Shown piece by piece: positions 10,329 through 23,110 of a stretch of DNA of 64,000 bases. How positions within the stretch are numbered: position 1 is the first letter of the stretch; the number at the start of each line of letters is the position of its first letter. Source of the stretch: Rhyacophila brunnea (taxonomy: Eukaryota; Arthropoda; Insecta; Trichoptera; Rhyacophilidae). The stretch covers positions 744,001-808,000 of the forward strand of contig JAGYXB010000062.1 of the NCBI GenBank assembly GCA_022495005.1. Reading direction: 5' to 3'. The notes below the pieces were generated by a model. That model worked only from the letters and a program-made list of their open reading frames with translations, searched no databases and was not told the origin of the DNA. A program made the position numbers and the translations under genes.

Positions 10329-12605
10329 TAGCCTTAACTAGTGCTACTATCTCTTTTTAGCCTAAAAATGATTATCACTGAAATCACAAATGTTCCCAAT
10401 AGTCTTATTCAACATGGCGTGATTTTGTCCTTATACTATTCATTTGATCATTATTAATTCGGTCGCTTTCTTTATGTTGTCATTCTATTTGGATAACGCA
10501 TATCGTCATGTTACTCAAACCTCTCGGTGTCTCTTGTAGGAAGAAGACGGTTTTAATGCCAAGCTCTATCAATGTAAAAGCCACCATAAAGATATTTTGC
10601 CTATAACCTTCCAAGTAATGCTGAGCACTTTTCCTTCTTTTCCAATTAGATCATCTGGAAAAATTCAAGAAGATTTAGTTTATCAGCACAATGCTATTAT
10701 AATATTTTAACAATGTTGTATTTTTCTCTAAAATATCATCACAATAATTCTCCAAAAAAAATCAAACCAGAAAAACATCATACAAATTAATATAATTAAA
10801 ACACCTATCAGCAAATATTAATTATTTTATTTAATAAATACGTGATTGTAGGTATGCACTTATGGTACAAATTGTTTCCTTATCTTATAATATCTAATAT
10901 GAGTTGCTAGTTATATGAGAATTTCCATTAAAATATAATAATAACGTGTTATGCCTAATTTGGATCATAAATTAAATACAGTAAGCATTTTAATAACAAA
11001 ATAATAATTTTTCTTAAAATCAGTTTTATTATATTTCACGGCATAGAGATTATGCGAAATGCAAAGAAAATCTACCTCGAGCTACACATTTCATCAACCA
11101 AGGGAGGAGCTTTCATAAAATTATCTTTTCAATTCCGACTTCTTACAACCAGCACACTCAGATGAAAGCTTTTTTTTAACATAAAGAAAATCAAAATATA
11201 TTGTATGCATATTAGATTCCATGGTATCTGATTTGAGCTTTTCTGTTATTCAATAATGAAAAAAGACGTCTTCGTTGGCATGTTTTTTTTATTTTCTTAA
11301 ACTAATTAACTCAAATAAAGGCTTCACTTTTGGAATTCTTTAAAATGTTTGAATCACTTTAATATTTTTCACTGTCAATCCAATCAATGCATTAAGACTT
11401 CTATAATATATTTATATACGATAAGTTTCAGCTGCTAAAAAGAAATCAGAATAACTCTAGTAGAATAGAGCTAATGGTGCACCTAATATTCATATAGGTA
11501 CTATATTATTTAATCAGATAAAACAGAATGTTAATTTTTTAAATGTTATGCATGTTACTCTACGCAAAGATGTTTTTTAATTTACAATAAAGAAGTAAAA
11601 CTTTTTTCGTTGGTAAAATCCAATAAATCAATAATTTATGTTTGACTAAAAAATGTCATCTCTCTATAACTAGCGACTAAGTCCCAACCTGCGCTATTTC
11701 CGGTAAGTCTGTTTCCGCATCTTTTCCGTTTCCTGAAACTCTTTAATCCGGATAAGTTACCCCTCCAGCTGACTTTTATGGTAGGGTAACAACAAAATTC
11801 TCCAATCGTGAAACTTGTATCAATGAACTAGCTAATTGAAAATATGTATATGTAGAACAATAGTTTTAAATTCGTAACGTGTATACTTTTTTATTTTGAC
11901 ATTGGTTCGGTATAATAATAGTATAACTCAAATTAAATATCTCATGATTTGTTTATGTTATGATAAGAAACCCACGCATTAAATATACCCCGTTCACACG
12001 TGTATAGATTTACTGTGCACAGTAAGAAAATGTATGGGGAAACATGTATCATTCTGCAGTTGGCATGATTGCGTGCATAAATCATACAAGTTTGGAAGCT
12101 TCCGAAATGTGCTGATTTTTTACGCTCAAGTAAGATCTGCACCTGCGCAGTAGAACGAAATGGAGAACTTTCCGGTATAAAAACGATCTACTGATTTGAG
12201 GTTAACCGATTTTCAATACGTCCTGTCAAATAGTAGTATAAAATGACAACATCGCGTCTCGCTTACTCTAGAATAATGAGACTGGAGAGACAGTTGACAC
12301 TTTTACGTGTAAATAGTTATTGTCACGATATTTTAAAATAAGCATTATTGCCGACAGTAAGTCCATGCACGTACAGAGGCGCTAATATTTTCAATCTGTT
12401 TTTAATCCATAATGAGAACCTATTGGACTGATTGACTTATTAAACTCAATTTATCGTGAAAAAAGTCTATTCTATATCACAATCTGGAAGTTAAAAGCTT
12501 TGCTTTAAAATGAGAATATAAAGTTATCGTTTCAGTCATAATGAGTGTATGGCACACTAGTATTTATGATTGTCCGTCAACATATGCAATGAATCTACAA
12601 TGCAA
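10329..12605. other. AT-rich stretch with two candidate regulatory islands
   Basis: There is no gene. Two GC-richer, repeat-free patches stand out. One at about 11040-11175 contains accaagggaggagctttcat then aaaattatc, with a CATAAA core. The other at about 11655-11815 contains tttccggtaagtctgtttcc and aatccggataagttacccc. Neither has a convincing reading frame. Confidence 0.35.
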
Positions 12606-12652
12606 AATTTTCCATCAAAACTATCGAACTTCACGCATGTGTGGAATGTTTA
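12606..12652 (-). repeat. Short dispersed repeat (GCGTGA.GTTCGATAGTTTTG family), copy 1
   Basis: Reverse strand reads acattccacacatgcgtgaa, then gttcgatagttttgat. It aligns with acataccacataagcgtgac/gttcgatagttttgac at 42464 and with the 50894 copy. The copies extend for different lengths, so this is a fragment of an unidentified interspersed repeat. Confidence 0.5.
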
Positions 12653-14724
12653 CAGTAATTTATTTTTTTTACCTTCACTTTCATCATGTTTGAGGTCCAT
12701 CTTTTTCCAAACAAGGGTTTTTTCATCATATTTGGTTGTAGTATAATCTATTTTTCAACAGGGATTTTTTACCATCCCTAGTTGTATGGATCAAATCGCC
12801 TTTTAAATTATATCTATCTGCCTCGCATCGTAACTTATGAAGTCGCTCTTTTGTGAACGTTCTATTTTATATGTAGTTAATACATGAAATTCAATCATGT
12901 GCACATCTATTTTTCTATCGACTTTAAAATGCCGATACATGATCACTACGATTTTACATTCGTTATATGTTATAATGACAACACTCTGTTAAAATAATAT
13001 TTGACTAAATATACAATAGATAATTTGAATAAATAGTTAAATTCAGCGAAAGTATGTAGCAACGCAATGCACCGCGCCTAAAAAAATAAAATCATCTTGA
13101 CTGATCGAGACAAAAATTAACATATTCTTTGATTTTAAAATTTGAATGTGCATATAAAATATATCAATTTTCCAGTGGTGTACCTACCATGGCCAGAAAA
13201 AAAATAATCGTTTCTCAATCACCGCTAAAGGGATAGAGCCCCGCAATAACCTCTGACACCGATTCCACCAATGCGTCAAACAGTGATAGAAATACTGAAC
13301 CGACAGGCAAAAGAGAGGGACGGCGCTAAGCACTTAATTAATTTATACGCGATTATCTTTCCGGCGTTGGTTTTAATCCCGGCTAACGCCTTCGGCATCT
13401 ATTTAGTGAACTTGCCCTCCATCTCCATCTATCCCTACGTCTATTTGCTTCCTTGATAACGCCCCATTCAGTATTTTGACACCGCTAACGCTTTGCCAGT
13501 TGTAGAATGTCACTGACTTGCGAAACTATTTTTTTTAATTGGCTCTATTCCATAGCAAATTTAAGGAATATTTTTTTCAAAATCACCTACCTCCATTATT
13601 TCATATAACGTGACCCCAATTCCAACTATTTTTTTTAATAAAACTTCTTTGGGGCTATTAGGAGTAAATACAATTCAGTTACGTTGCGTAAAAAGTGAGA
13701 CGGTTTCATTTAAATATAAGATAATACTATTAACTGCATCAGCCATTAGTAAAATATGTGCAGCATTCTGAAGAATGAAGAAACACTGATGCTATAGTGC
13801 GATTTTCATATTGAGTTTTCTACGTCACCACGGTCGTTTCTGGAACTAAAACCCACCCACTGCTACTACATTCCTTGCGCCCGTTATTCAGTGTGTGTTT
13901 GATATCGCGTGGTTTTATTAACATTAAAATGCCTAAATTTTTGCGGAAACTGACGAAGAGCATTTTTTCAAATGTATTGTGAAGAGGAGGAACGAAAAAG
14001 GAAGCTTTGAATTCCTCTCAATATTGCCAGGAATAGAGTATCTACTATAACAAGTCAACATGCAAAGAACACGTGACGTAAAAGAAGTTGGGCTTAAAAT
14101 TTATATGTTTCTCAATCTTTTTCAAGCATATATCGTTGAGGTCGCAGCGTAGATTAATTCAAAATTCCAATGAGTTATAACAGCGATTGCAACGTTAACT
14201 TTGCCACGGAATAACCACAGCACTGAACTGTATTTGTGCATGGAAAAATATATGACAAATAGCCCTCAGAAGCCTATGAGAATATCAGGAAATACACTAA
14301 ACTTGGTGTAGTATTTGGAAGATTCAAATTACGCATTTAGTATAATATTGTTACTTATGGTTTAACTACAACTCCCTGATATAATTCCTCTTCGTCTCTA
14401 ATCAAAAAACCGTTGTTTAGATTCCTGGTTTACGATTTTACCGAACTCTTTCTGATGCAAGGGTACATTACAATTACTTAACATTCTCTTATTTTACATC
14501 TACAAGTCTGAACTCTGCCATGTGTTGCTCAAATTTGAGGCAATGTATAGAGTAAGGCGATGTATTATCGTGATATATGTAATATTGTGATACTTTTTCA
14601 AATCAAGATTATGAGGTTACCTAGTTTAGTAAGGTATGCAAAATGGTACATATTATGGCGAGTCAAAAAAGTGAAAGCGTTGAGAAGAGGTGTTTTACTG
14701 GTTTATTGTTGACTTTGCAAAACT
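12653..14724. other. Intergenic or intronic DNA with an island at 13205-13500
   Basis: The notable block, 13205-13500, is low in repeats and of balanced composition (gatagagccccgcaataacc, then gttttaatcccggctaacgc). It includes a 61-codon frame that I do not recognise and could be a conserved non-coding element. At 13780-14110 there is sequence of coding-like composition, but stops interrupt every frame I followed. The rest is AT-rich. Confidence 0.3.
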
Positions 14725-14957
14725 ACACCCACGGTGACCGCGCGGCTTAAGCGTTGGACTATAACGCCGTGGGTCCCAGGTTTGAATCCTGGGTCTGGCA
14801 AGTACACATATTGTTTTTCAATTTGTGTGTGAGTCAGGATATGGACCTAATAGGTTGAGCAAGTGGCTGACATCCATTTCTCGTAAAAACAAAATCTTTT
14901 AATACAAACCTCTACTCTGTGGAGGCCCATATGATCCTATTAGGATCGGACATGGTC
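14725..14957 (+). mobile_element. tRNA-derived SINE, family 1, best copy
   Basis: The tRNA-like head (14725-14800) contains gaccgcgcggcttaagcg (A box), an anticodon-arm-like hairpin GCGTT-ggactat-AACGC, and a T-arm CCAGG-tttgaat-CCTGG (B box). The cloverleaf parts resemble Leu/Ser-type tRNAs. The body has caatttgtgtgtgagtcagg, ggacctaataggttgagc and ggaggcccatatgatccta, ending near gatcggacatggtcgg. A transcript would come from the internal Pol III promoter. It depends on a LINE partner for mobility (general SINE biology). Confidence 0.85.
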
Positions 14958-15692
14958 GGAATGAAATACTATTCGACAGAATAAAACATTAATTAAAAAC
15001 AATAAATAACGGCTCGTTATAATAATGGTGATCCACCACTGTTCTAACTTTACGGGGTGAAGGTCTTTTCGTGTCTTCCAAACTCTGATACAATAATGAA
15101 AATTATTATTTAGGTTCGCTAATCTTCTGGGAAAATTCATATTTGTTATTTATATGATATAATCCGTTATGAACTGCTGATATCATATTAATTATTTTGT
15201 GCTTTACAAGATAACTTGTACAACAATCCGTGATATTTTCAGTTCACTGATTATGGTAATGTTATCGTTTATGTGCGTAGAATTTACATTTAAATCAAAA
15301 TATAATTCTAGGCAATTTTACGGAGGAAATGTTTACAAAATAGCACTCAGTTTCTAGCCACAAACCACCCAATAATATTAATGCCATAAATATGAGGTAT
15401 GAAAACAGTAGGAAATTAGGATCAAACAAAACTAATCACCACCGTTAACAGGAGTCAGTTTTTGTATTTGTAACAATACAAATATCATTTTATTCGATAG
15501 CGGTTCTTACATTTTATTAATGTTGATATCTAATTCAGGTTTTGTGATAGTAATAAATAAGGATATGAGGTAGGTGGGAAAATAAGGGATGACGGTCACC
15601 ACATTTGGCCCAACCAAAAATCATTAATAATATTAATATAGATACTACAGACGTAAGATATTATGATTAGGTATTTTGTGGGAAATTTAACC

Positions 15693-15870
15693 ATTTGGGA
15701 TCATTTCTCGATAACTCAAGTGGATTTATTGAAAAATACAAATAATTGCTAAAAATACACTGAGTATACCCTATATACCCTTAATTTTACCTGGAACGGT
15801 AGAGCGTCACACTGATTTTAACCCTAGCGATAGGTAGGGAGGCCGAAAAAGATCCTGGGGTCATGATCTA
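15693..15870. repeat. Dispersed repeat shared with 63459-63660
   Basis: Both loci contain the series aactcaagtggatttattga, aaatacaaataattgctaaaa, tacac, then cctta and gcgataggtaggg..gccg and atcctgg. Between these blocks they have diverged by indels. The 63.5-kb copy also contains a hAT-like end (ttccatggaacacc..ggggaactactg). The element type is unidentified, probably a DNA-transposon fragment. Confidence 0.5.
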
Positions 15871-16231
15871 AATACACAGATATTCCCAAATATTATGCGT
15901 TTTTGTCAAACTTTGACTTAAATTTTAAACTTTGTCAAAAAAAATAATTGTATGTGTGTATTTGTGGGGGGGGGTGTAAATTTATCGCACAGGTTGACAC
16001 TAACCCTGCACAGATGCGTTGATGATCTGCACACACAATAAAAAAATTAGAGGGAACATTGATACAGGGTTAATGTTATGCCACTGATGTAGACATAGCG
16101 TAGCAACTAATCTAATAACATGTAAAAAACTTGTAATGTAAACCTGATGAAGTTACACTAATTTACACAATACCAATTGAATTTCTAAGTGAAACAAAAA
16201 ACGTTATATCTAAGATGTAAATATATATATT

Positions 16232-16263
16232 GCGGGTATATGTATATAACATACTATACCCGC
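16232..16263. repeat. Small hairpin, 8-bp stem
   Basis: gcgggtat (16232-16239) is exactly complemented by atacccgc (16256-16263) around an AT-rich loop that is itself partly palindromic (atgtatataacat). Probably incidental or a minor fold-back remnant. Confidence 0.45.
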
Positions 16264-16421
16264 TTATATTCCTACAATATTCTGTTGTAACCTATTTATA
16301 CGCCATTATATTTTAACGTGACCTTTAAAAAACCTATTTATTTCAATGACTGAATGAAAATTTGAAAAATATTTATATTTCGTTATATATGTTAGATTTT
16401 TTCTGTGCGAGTGTGTATCAT

Positions 16422-16998
16422 TGGCGAAGGATAGAGGTAGGCTGTTAAGATTTGACGTAAATAGCGCTCACTAAACTTTTTCCGTGATACTTACTTGATT
16501 TAGTTGTATCGAGAATGCAATTTGCAGATGGTGCTGGTTAGTTTTTTAAATTCAATTAAATTCTGTATAAACCAAATCATAACAGTTTAAGTATGCTATG
16601 AGCGATCCGACAAAAATAATACAGACTTTTTCAGTTATACTTATTTGTTTTCGTTGAATTAATAATATATATTACAGATGGTGTTAGTTAGTTTTTTTTT
16701 AATTCAATTCCGGCTTAACCAAACCGTAATCGATGAAACATCCTTATATCTATAACATATCTAAATTTATGTATAATTTAATAGTATAACTTTAGATATT
16801 TTATAGATGAACGAATATTTTTTAACCATTATCTACTATGAATTGCATTAGTCATGGTTTAATTGAATTTTAAAAACTAACAAACACTATCTACATAGTG
16901 TAGTCTTAGTTCATTGAAAACAAATATTTTTGACTGAAAAAGTTTAGTATACACTATTTATGACGAATCTTAACATCCTATTTCCACCCTTTGCCACC
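16422..16998. mobile_element. TIR element, about 577 bp, with repeated sub-terminal motif
   Basis: The left end ttggcgaaggatagaggtag, then gctgttaagatttgacg, pairs with the right end cgaatcttaacatcctattt, then ccaccctttgccacc. The imperfect terminal inverted repeat is about 43 bp. Inside, a motif cagatggtgttagttagttt followed by an A/T stretch and aaccaaa occurs at 16527, 16675 and, inverted, at about 16853-16903. This is a MITE-like structure with no transposase frame. Flanking tgtgtat / tgtgtag words may be remains of a target duplication. Confidence 0.65.
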
Positions 16999-19900
16999 GG
17001 TGTGTAGTAGATTTTATTTTAGTGAATTTTTAATGATTTTTAGTGAGCTTACTCAATAATAATAATATTTACTGTGTAAGTTAAGTTTATATATTATGTT
17101 AGTATTTTAATTATATTCCCTAATTGATTTTTAATTGAATTTTAATCGTGATATCTATTATATTTCGTAATAACGTTAATTCGCTTATGATCAGTTACAC
17201 AAAGATTGTTTTGAAAATAAATCAAATATCACGAAAAACATCATGAAAAGATTGTTTCTTTGTGGTGTTTAATGTAAATATATTTGTATTACCTGAGAAA
17301 GCCTAACAAGTCACCTTTGTGAAATAACAAAAATCAACTTTGCCTCTCTTTGTAATTATCTTTTTTACCATTTTAATACACTTGTTAAGATAAAAAAACG
17401 ACATTAAACAGCTCAATCAACGGACGACTAACACTTGTAAATCTTTTTGAAAGAAATATTTTACATTTTTTTAACTCGCCCTCGCAAATACCCTCCAGGC
17501 TTGAGACAACTGGTATTATCCTCTTTCAGGCTAATCTTTAAACTTCTGAAATTTCTTATCTAGACTTTGGATCAAGTCATAATATTAAGTTACACAACAA
17601 TACTATCTATTACGTATTATTTCACACGATCTTTTTCTTCTCTCACAACATGCTGTGTATCGTTAGTTCTGTTTTTATTATTATATAAGAATTGCGTCAT
17701 AATTACTTTCGATCTCTTGGAAGCTATTTTTAAAACGTGATTAAGACTAATAAAATTATGACATATCTGATCAAAAATATATTACTAAGCCTGGAATTGT
17801 GAAAAATCACTATCATCGCAGTCAAAACTCCTAGAGATTCCAGAAAATTTCAAAAATGATTTGGATTTAATTTTCAAGTTTTATATTCAGTATTAAATTC
17901 AGAATCAAATCGTCACCTTAAAACTACAACTAGATAACTGTGATTCGGTCATTGTTGGGAAAATAAAATTAAAGCTTTATTTGATTAACATACCTAAATC
18001 TTTTTAAAATAAAAATATAAAATTGTGCTTGCATAATTGGAAACATATAAATAATGTTCAATTGTACTCGTATGTAAAAATATTGTAGATATATTATTTT
18101 ATTTATTTAATGCATTTGTGGTTTTAAACTTATATAATGTTTTCATACACAAAATTAATACAGTTCCCATTAACTACTTCTGACTTACCTACTAACATTT
18201 TGTAGAGAAGAAAATGTAGAATCATATTCAATAGTTACCTATCTCAAAAATAGTTAAATCAAGTTGTTTAGTTGTAGTATTGAGGTGACGAAATATTATA
18301 GTCCATAGGAACCCACTATTACTATGGCTATAGGTACATCCACAATATAATAAAAATGTTTGTGCCTGAAGCCTTTAAAATTCGTCTATAAATTAAACCT
18401 GTTCTAAAAGCTCTTAAAACTGTTTTAATTTTAAATTAATACAGTTTTCAAAATACAATAATTTTAATGTATTCTTCCTAAAAATTTCAAGAAGGAAGGA
18501 TCCCTGTTTTTAGTGAGTCAAATACTTACGCAGAGAATATTATTTGTAGTCTTGATAATAGAATGACAACCAAAACTGCGATTGCCTTACAAACAAACAT
18601 ATGGAGTTTTATATAATTTAAAATGAAATTCTAACAAAAAATTCCAAGTCAGTTAATAATAATATGTTGTATGCTTGCATATTTATTTGCGAGTAGGTCG
18701 TATTTTGAGAATCGTTCCTTCAGAGTTTTTCTTACACAGGTAAATAAAGTAAGCCAATTAAGATCACCTCAAAGGGTTCCACGGAGATAAATCGAATTAC
18801 CAACAAAAGAAGAATGCCCACCTACCTGTTCGTTTGTGAAAAAGTGCTTTGATACGTTTTACTTACATAATATTATACTAGTGACCGTACATAGGAATGA
18901 ATACAAAGATACGCGATGCCTTCCATGAAAAGGAATACTTACATTAGAAAGTATCTACATTGGTCATTTTGCAATGTGATTGATTGAATACCTACATATA
19001 TAGAAAGGATATACTTTATATTATATCTATGCATTAGTATTGTATTGATTTTACCAATCCATCTTTCTTTCGTCATAGATTAATACAAATACATATCAAT
19101 GAAATAGCTATTTTAATTTTTAATTAGCAATATCACCTATGTTATGTTAACATTCTGTAACAGAAAAAAGAGGAGAGAGTTGGTTAAAAAAGTTGAGAGA
19201 GAGTTGTCACGTATAGTAAGGATTAATAAAATGATTCTTAATATCAAGGCGTACGATCGCACTGTCAGGTGAATCTAACTAGACTAAGAATATATAAAAA
19301 TGGATAACTAAGTAGAATATGAAAAATGTTGAATTTAAAAATATTATATTAATTATGTGTGCGCCAAGTGTGTTCTAAATAAGTACAAACACTATTAAAG
19401 TTGACAATAATTATTTATTACCAGCTAAAACACATATTAATTTTTAGTAAAATAAAACAAAAGATAGAGACATTGAATTTACGTACAATGGAGACTCGTG
19501 ATCAATGTTTGCAAAGATAAATAAATTATATAAAAAGCATTATAAGTCATACAAGTGGGTACTCACTGATTCTACATGTTATAAAAAGTTCAAATGAACA
19601 CTAAATTTAAGGTTGGCCACCGGCCGACAGCAACCGTCAATGTTAACTATTTTAAGGAGATCGTCCATTTGTGCTGCCAAAATTAAAATGACTGACCAAG
19701 AGTCAATCCCTCAGTGCCGCCAAGGTAAAAGTATGAATGAGAAAATCAATATTGCGTCCCTTTCTACTTCATCCCTATATCAATTTGATGATGAGGTATA
19801 TTTACAACTTGACAACCCATGATTACACAATAATGTGTCCCAGAGTCACCCCTGTAGTTGATAAAAAATGCATGACATTTTTTCAATACATAGTTTTGTT

Positions 19901-20065
19901 CCAATGGATTATGATAATTATTAATAATTATTTCTCGTTTAAAAAAGTTTGTTGACGTAAACTTCTACTTCGTGAAAGCTCGCGTACTATACATGCACGC
20001 GTTCCTGATAGCGAACGTAGTATTGCCATTATTATGTTTAGTATTCTTCTCCTATTTTCAAATAC
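16999..20065. other. AT-rich stretch, no defensible gene
   Basis: Mostly AT-rich unique DNA. A 69-codon frame at 19613-19822 contains a caag|gtaaaag donor-like site at 19721, but no matching acceptor or recognisable protein, so I do not call it an exon. No repeat ends were found. Confidence 0.35.
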
Positions 20066-20660
20066 TAATTATTTACTGATAGGTATGGGTTTACGGAGGG
20101 TGTTTGTCGCTCGGCGTCCGACTCCGAGGCGAGAGATGCTTGCTGGGCTAGATGATCTGGAGATCCTGTTCGTTCGGCGTCCGATGCAAGAGAGAGATTT
20201 TCGCGCCAATCCAACTGACAGATTTGCGGCGTCCTATTCGTCTTGTTGGTCGCAAACCTCCCTGTTTTGCCGACGGAATGACTAGTGGCGGCGCTATCGG
20301 TAGACCGCGTCTGTTTTGGCGGGAGCGCGGATGAATTTGAATTTCAGATTTTGAGGCGGGTTCCACTCAGCCGAGGGTTACAAGACCCGCGAAGAGTGGA
20401 TGTAGGCTGTGGGTTATGGGAAAGTTGATGGTTTGGTCCGTTCTTTGAGGTGGTCTCCTGTAGGAGACTTCCATCTGGTATCATTATTTACTTCACTCAA
20501 CCATACTCCAGCATCGAAACATAAAGGTCGTACAAAGTCACATAACTTCCTTCGGTCCGGTACCACGTTACATGCATCTTGCCATAGACCAGTAGTTTTA
20601 TAGGATCGTAGCATGGCAATAAAGAGTCGGCCAGTGTAATTAAATCTCACTGTGTCACAA
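20066..20660. other. Unidentified GC-rich block, possible decayed transposon coding region
   Basis: The composition changes sharply from AT-rich flanks to about 50% GC with many CpG. Overlapping frames of 60-83 codons are open on both strands. Reverse frame 20650-20414 includes LWQDACNVVPDRRKLCDFVR, and plus frame 20034-20285 includes ERDFRANPTDRFAASYSSCW. I recognise neither. Repeated words (gttcggcgtccgat at 20170 and gctcggcgtccgac at 20110) suggest a local duplication. Candidate explanations are a decayed retrotransposon or gene fragment. Confidence 0.35.
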
Positions 20661-22015
20661 CGGTGCCAAGTAGCACACTCTCAGATAGTATAAGAAATAC
20701 ATGTTCCAGTCACATAAAGCGTATCTTTATAATCAAACATTGTCTATAGACATATCTATTCATGAAATTGGGTATTTGTAACATAGTTATATTAGTGCAC
20801 TACCAATATTTTCTATAGTGAATGGTATTGCTAGACGAATATTATGAACAATAATTGGAATATTATATTATTAATGAACGATTATCGTCATAATATTAAA
20901 TTTATATAAAAAATTTATTGTTATCTTTCGAATGAAAGTGTCTCCTTGATACTCACATCGACATCCTCAGCCGCATATTTCTGTCGTTAGAGGTTGTTCA
21001 CCGATGTATCGATTTCTTATGTAGCATTCTGGTAATTAAATATTATTGAGTAGAGTGTTCGTTTTATAACTTTGCACTTTTTTCGCACTTGTTACTACAC
21101 TTATACGCCTCTTTGCATGATTACCATGCATAAAATTAGATCAAATGATATTCACTTGAATTAATTATAAGAAAATAAATAGATCATATGTAAAATAAAA
21201 ATCGGTGTGTTAATAGTTATACTTATTTGGCGTAACAAAACAAAACTTGTGATAAACTAACTAGATTCTACAACTAATTCTTAATTATCTTCTTAAATTA
21301 CACATTCAATAAAAAGGATCGCTTATTGGAACGCCGTTTGTTTATTTCTATACACTTAAACTTATATTACTAAATTATATAACTATTTATCGTTGTTTTT
21401 ATTTTTAAAGTAACAACTGCCACTGTACCGTTTAATAGTTTGTTTACGTAAGGAATTGCAAATAGCTGACAATAAAAAATTGCTGCCTAGGCAACGGAAC
21501 CATTCTGAACTATAATATTATACTGTATAATCGTCACGATTGAGTGACGTAAAGGTAGTGCGTTCGGCTGATAACCGAACAATCGAGTGCGATTTTTTTC
21601 GTGTGAAACAATAAATTGTGTGTTACATGTCACACGCCAAAAATACACTCTGGTCTGATTTCCTATACGCGCCTAAAGAAGTATAACTTCAAAAAATGTT
21701 TTTAGAAATATTACATTATTTTCACCCCAGAGCCGGAGTGCAAAGTTATGAAGTAGCAACTCTACTACTTGATATCGGTAAAGCTCTAGCACAAAAATTA
21801 AAAATCATACCCAATTTCACATTGGCAATGCAAATTGGAAGGACAAAGACTTCACTGTCGATATCACGCATAATATATCATGTCTCGCATAATGTTGTTA
21901 TACAAACATTTTAAATAGGGTTCACTTAACTCATTCAGGATACTTAATTATGCGTACATATATATACTTTTTTATTACACCACCCTTATTGTATTGTTTT
22001 CAGTGTGTAACCTAT
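20661..22015. other. AT-rich stretch with a tRNA-like fragment
   Basis: No gene recognised. The tRNA-like fragment at 21541-21600 is listed separately. The 72-codon frame at 21696-21914 has no recognisable motif and weak coding character. Confidence 0.35.
21541..21600 (+). repeat. tRNA-like fragment, possible SINE head
   Basis: A 6-bp stem GTTCGG / CCGAAC (21562-21567 and 21575-21580) encloses the 7-base loop CTGATAA, which has the geometry of an anticodon arm with a GAT-like anticodon. Before it lies gacgtaaaggtagtgc, which is A-box- and D-arm-like. After it, aatcgagtgcgatt makes a poor T-arm, followed by a T7 run. It is not a functional tRNA gene because the T-arm and acceptor stem do not form. 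Confidence 0.4.
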
Positions 22016-22310
22016 TTTATAACAACGTTTTTCTTAGCTCATATTCTTATTTGTCCAGTGGTTCTTTGTCCGGTACAAATCTTGCAATCGATTTTTAACT
22101 AACTTCCCGACTAGCATTCCTAGCAACTAAATTATTAATATATACGTGCGTTACTATGGAAATCAATAGCACATGTCAAAATGACATCTCAGTATTATTT
22201 CTATCAAGTACAAAATTTTTTGATCGTTTAAGCTAGTCAAGTCAAGTTTATATGATTCAACAGAAAATTTAAAAACGTTGTATATAAAAAGTTCTTTTTA
22301 TATTGTAATT
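22016..22310 (-). repeat. Repeat, inverted copy of 38097-38540
   Basis: Read on the reverse strand it follows the 38.1-38.5 kb sequence: aaaaacgtt..atataaacttgacttgact, agcttaaacgatcaaaaaat, gacatg..atttcca, cgggaagttagttaaaaatc, gattgcaagatttgtaccgg and cggacaaataagaatatgag. The other copy carries about 150 extra bases (about 38290-38450). At 38 kb the repeat is the core of a TIR element; here no TIRs are evident, so this copy is truncated. Confidence 0.7.
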
Positions 22311-22400
22311 ATTTTAAATATTTTTCTTCGAACGTCTTAAATATAATTACTACCTAATTTGTATTTTTTTTTCTTTTCGTAAATAGATAATTTTTAATTT

Positions 22401-22471
22401 GAAAAGTTGAGACAGCAAAGAAGATAGTTTCATCCAGCAGTAAATCGAGAATGGCTGAAATGATGATGATT
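22401..22471 (+). mobile_element. LINE family B, extreme 3' end
   Basis: The sequence catccagcagtaaatcgaga, then atggctgaaatgatgatgat, is the typical 3' terminus with ATG/GAT microsatellite tail seen at the end of RTE-type LINEs in Lepidoptera. It matches the reversed tails at 6985-7030 and 50992-51030. Only the last 50-70 bp remain. Confidence 0.6.
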
Positions 22472-22819
22472 TAAAATTCGAATATTCACATCATTTTTTG
22501 TAGTTTGGTTAATCCATCAGTTTCAAATTAATGGCAAATCCAATAATTATTATTTGTGGTTTTCTGCATCAACAATCGATACGATAGCATTTTATACACA
22601 TCAATCATATTCACTGTCAATGCGCGTCCTGAACATCTTATTCAACAAAATCCATTGAAATTTGCTTCATTTAGGATGAATGATATTCATTTATTTGGTA
22701 CTTTTAAAAATGAAATTTCAATAGATAAACTAACGCCATGAAATTATATGTAAATTTACAGGTATAAATATGTTTATAAAAAAATCATGATAAAATTGAA
22801 TAAACACAACGTAATAAAT

Positions 22820-23110
22820 AATATACATAATAATTTGAAAACATCTCATGCATATACACACTATTAAAAATCATTTCGTCCCAATGGGACTTGACCCTGT
22901 ATCTGCTAGATTCGCGCCATTATGTCTTTCCAATTAAACTACGAGCATCTTTGTTAATTACGGGTAGTAAGGTAAGCACCTGATTTTTTTTCTACAAAAT
23001 ATTTTTTTCTAGTGTGTATATGCATGAGATATTTTCAAATTATGTATATTCAATATATATAGTATGTTACATTCTGAAATTTTTGTCTTATTCGTTGAAT
23101 AAAAAAATTG
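22820..23110 (-). mobile_element. TIR element with tRNA-like core, copy A
   Basis: Inner arms tttgaaaacatctcatgcat (22833-) and atgcatgagatattttcaaa (23021-23040) are inverted. The right arm continues atgtatattcaat..tgttacattct..ttcgttgaataaaaaaa, as in the other copies. Between them, on the reverse strand (22946-22877), is a tRNA-like sequence with an A-box-like tagtttaattggaaaga, a conserved ggcgcgaa block and a B-box-like gggtcaagtccc. The left outer arm is decayed. Confidence 0.7.

Noticed and set aside
13271..13456. 61-codon plus frame as a gene
   Set aside because: No recognisable motif or splice context. The whole block around it looks like non-coding island sequence.
14725..14800. 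Functional tRNA gene
   Set aside because: The sequence has A and B boxes and arm-like stems, but it is the head of a six-copy SINE and lacks a matching acceptor stem.
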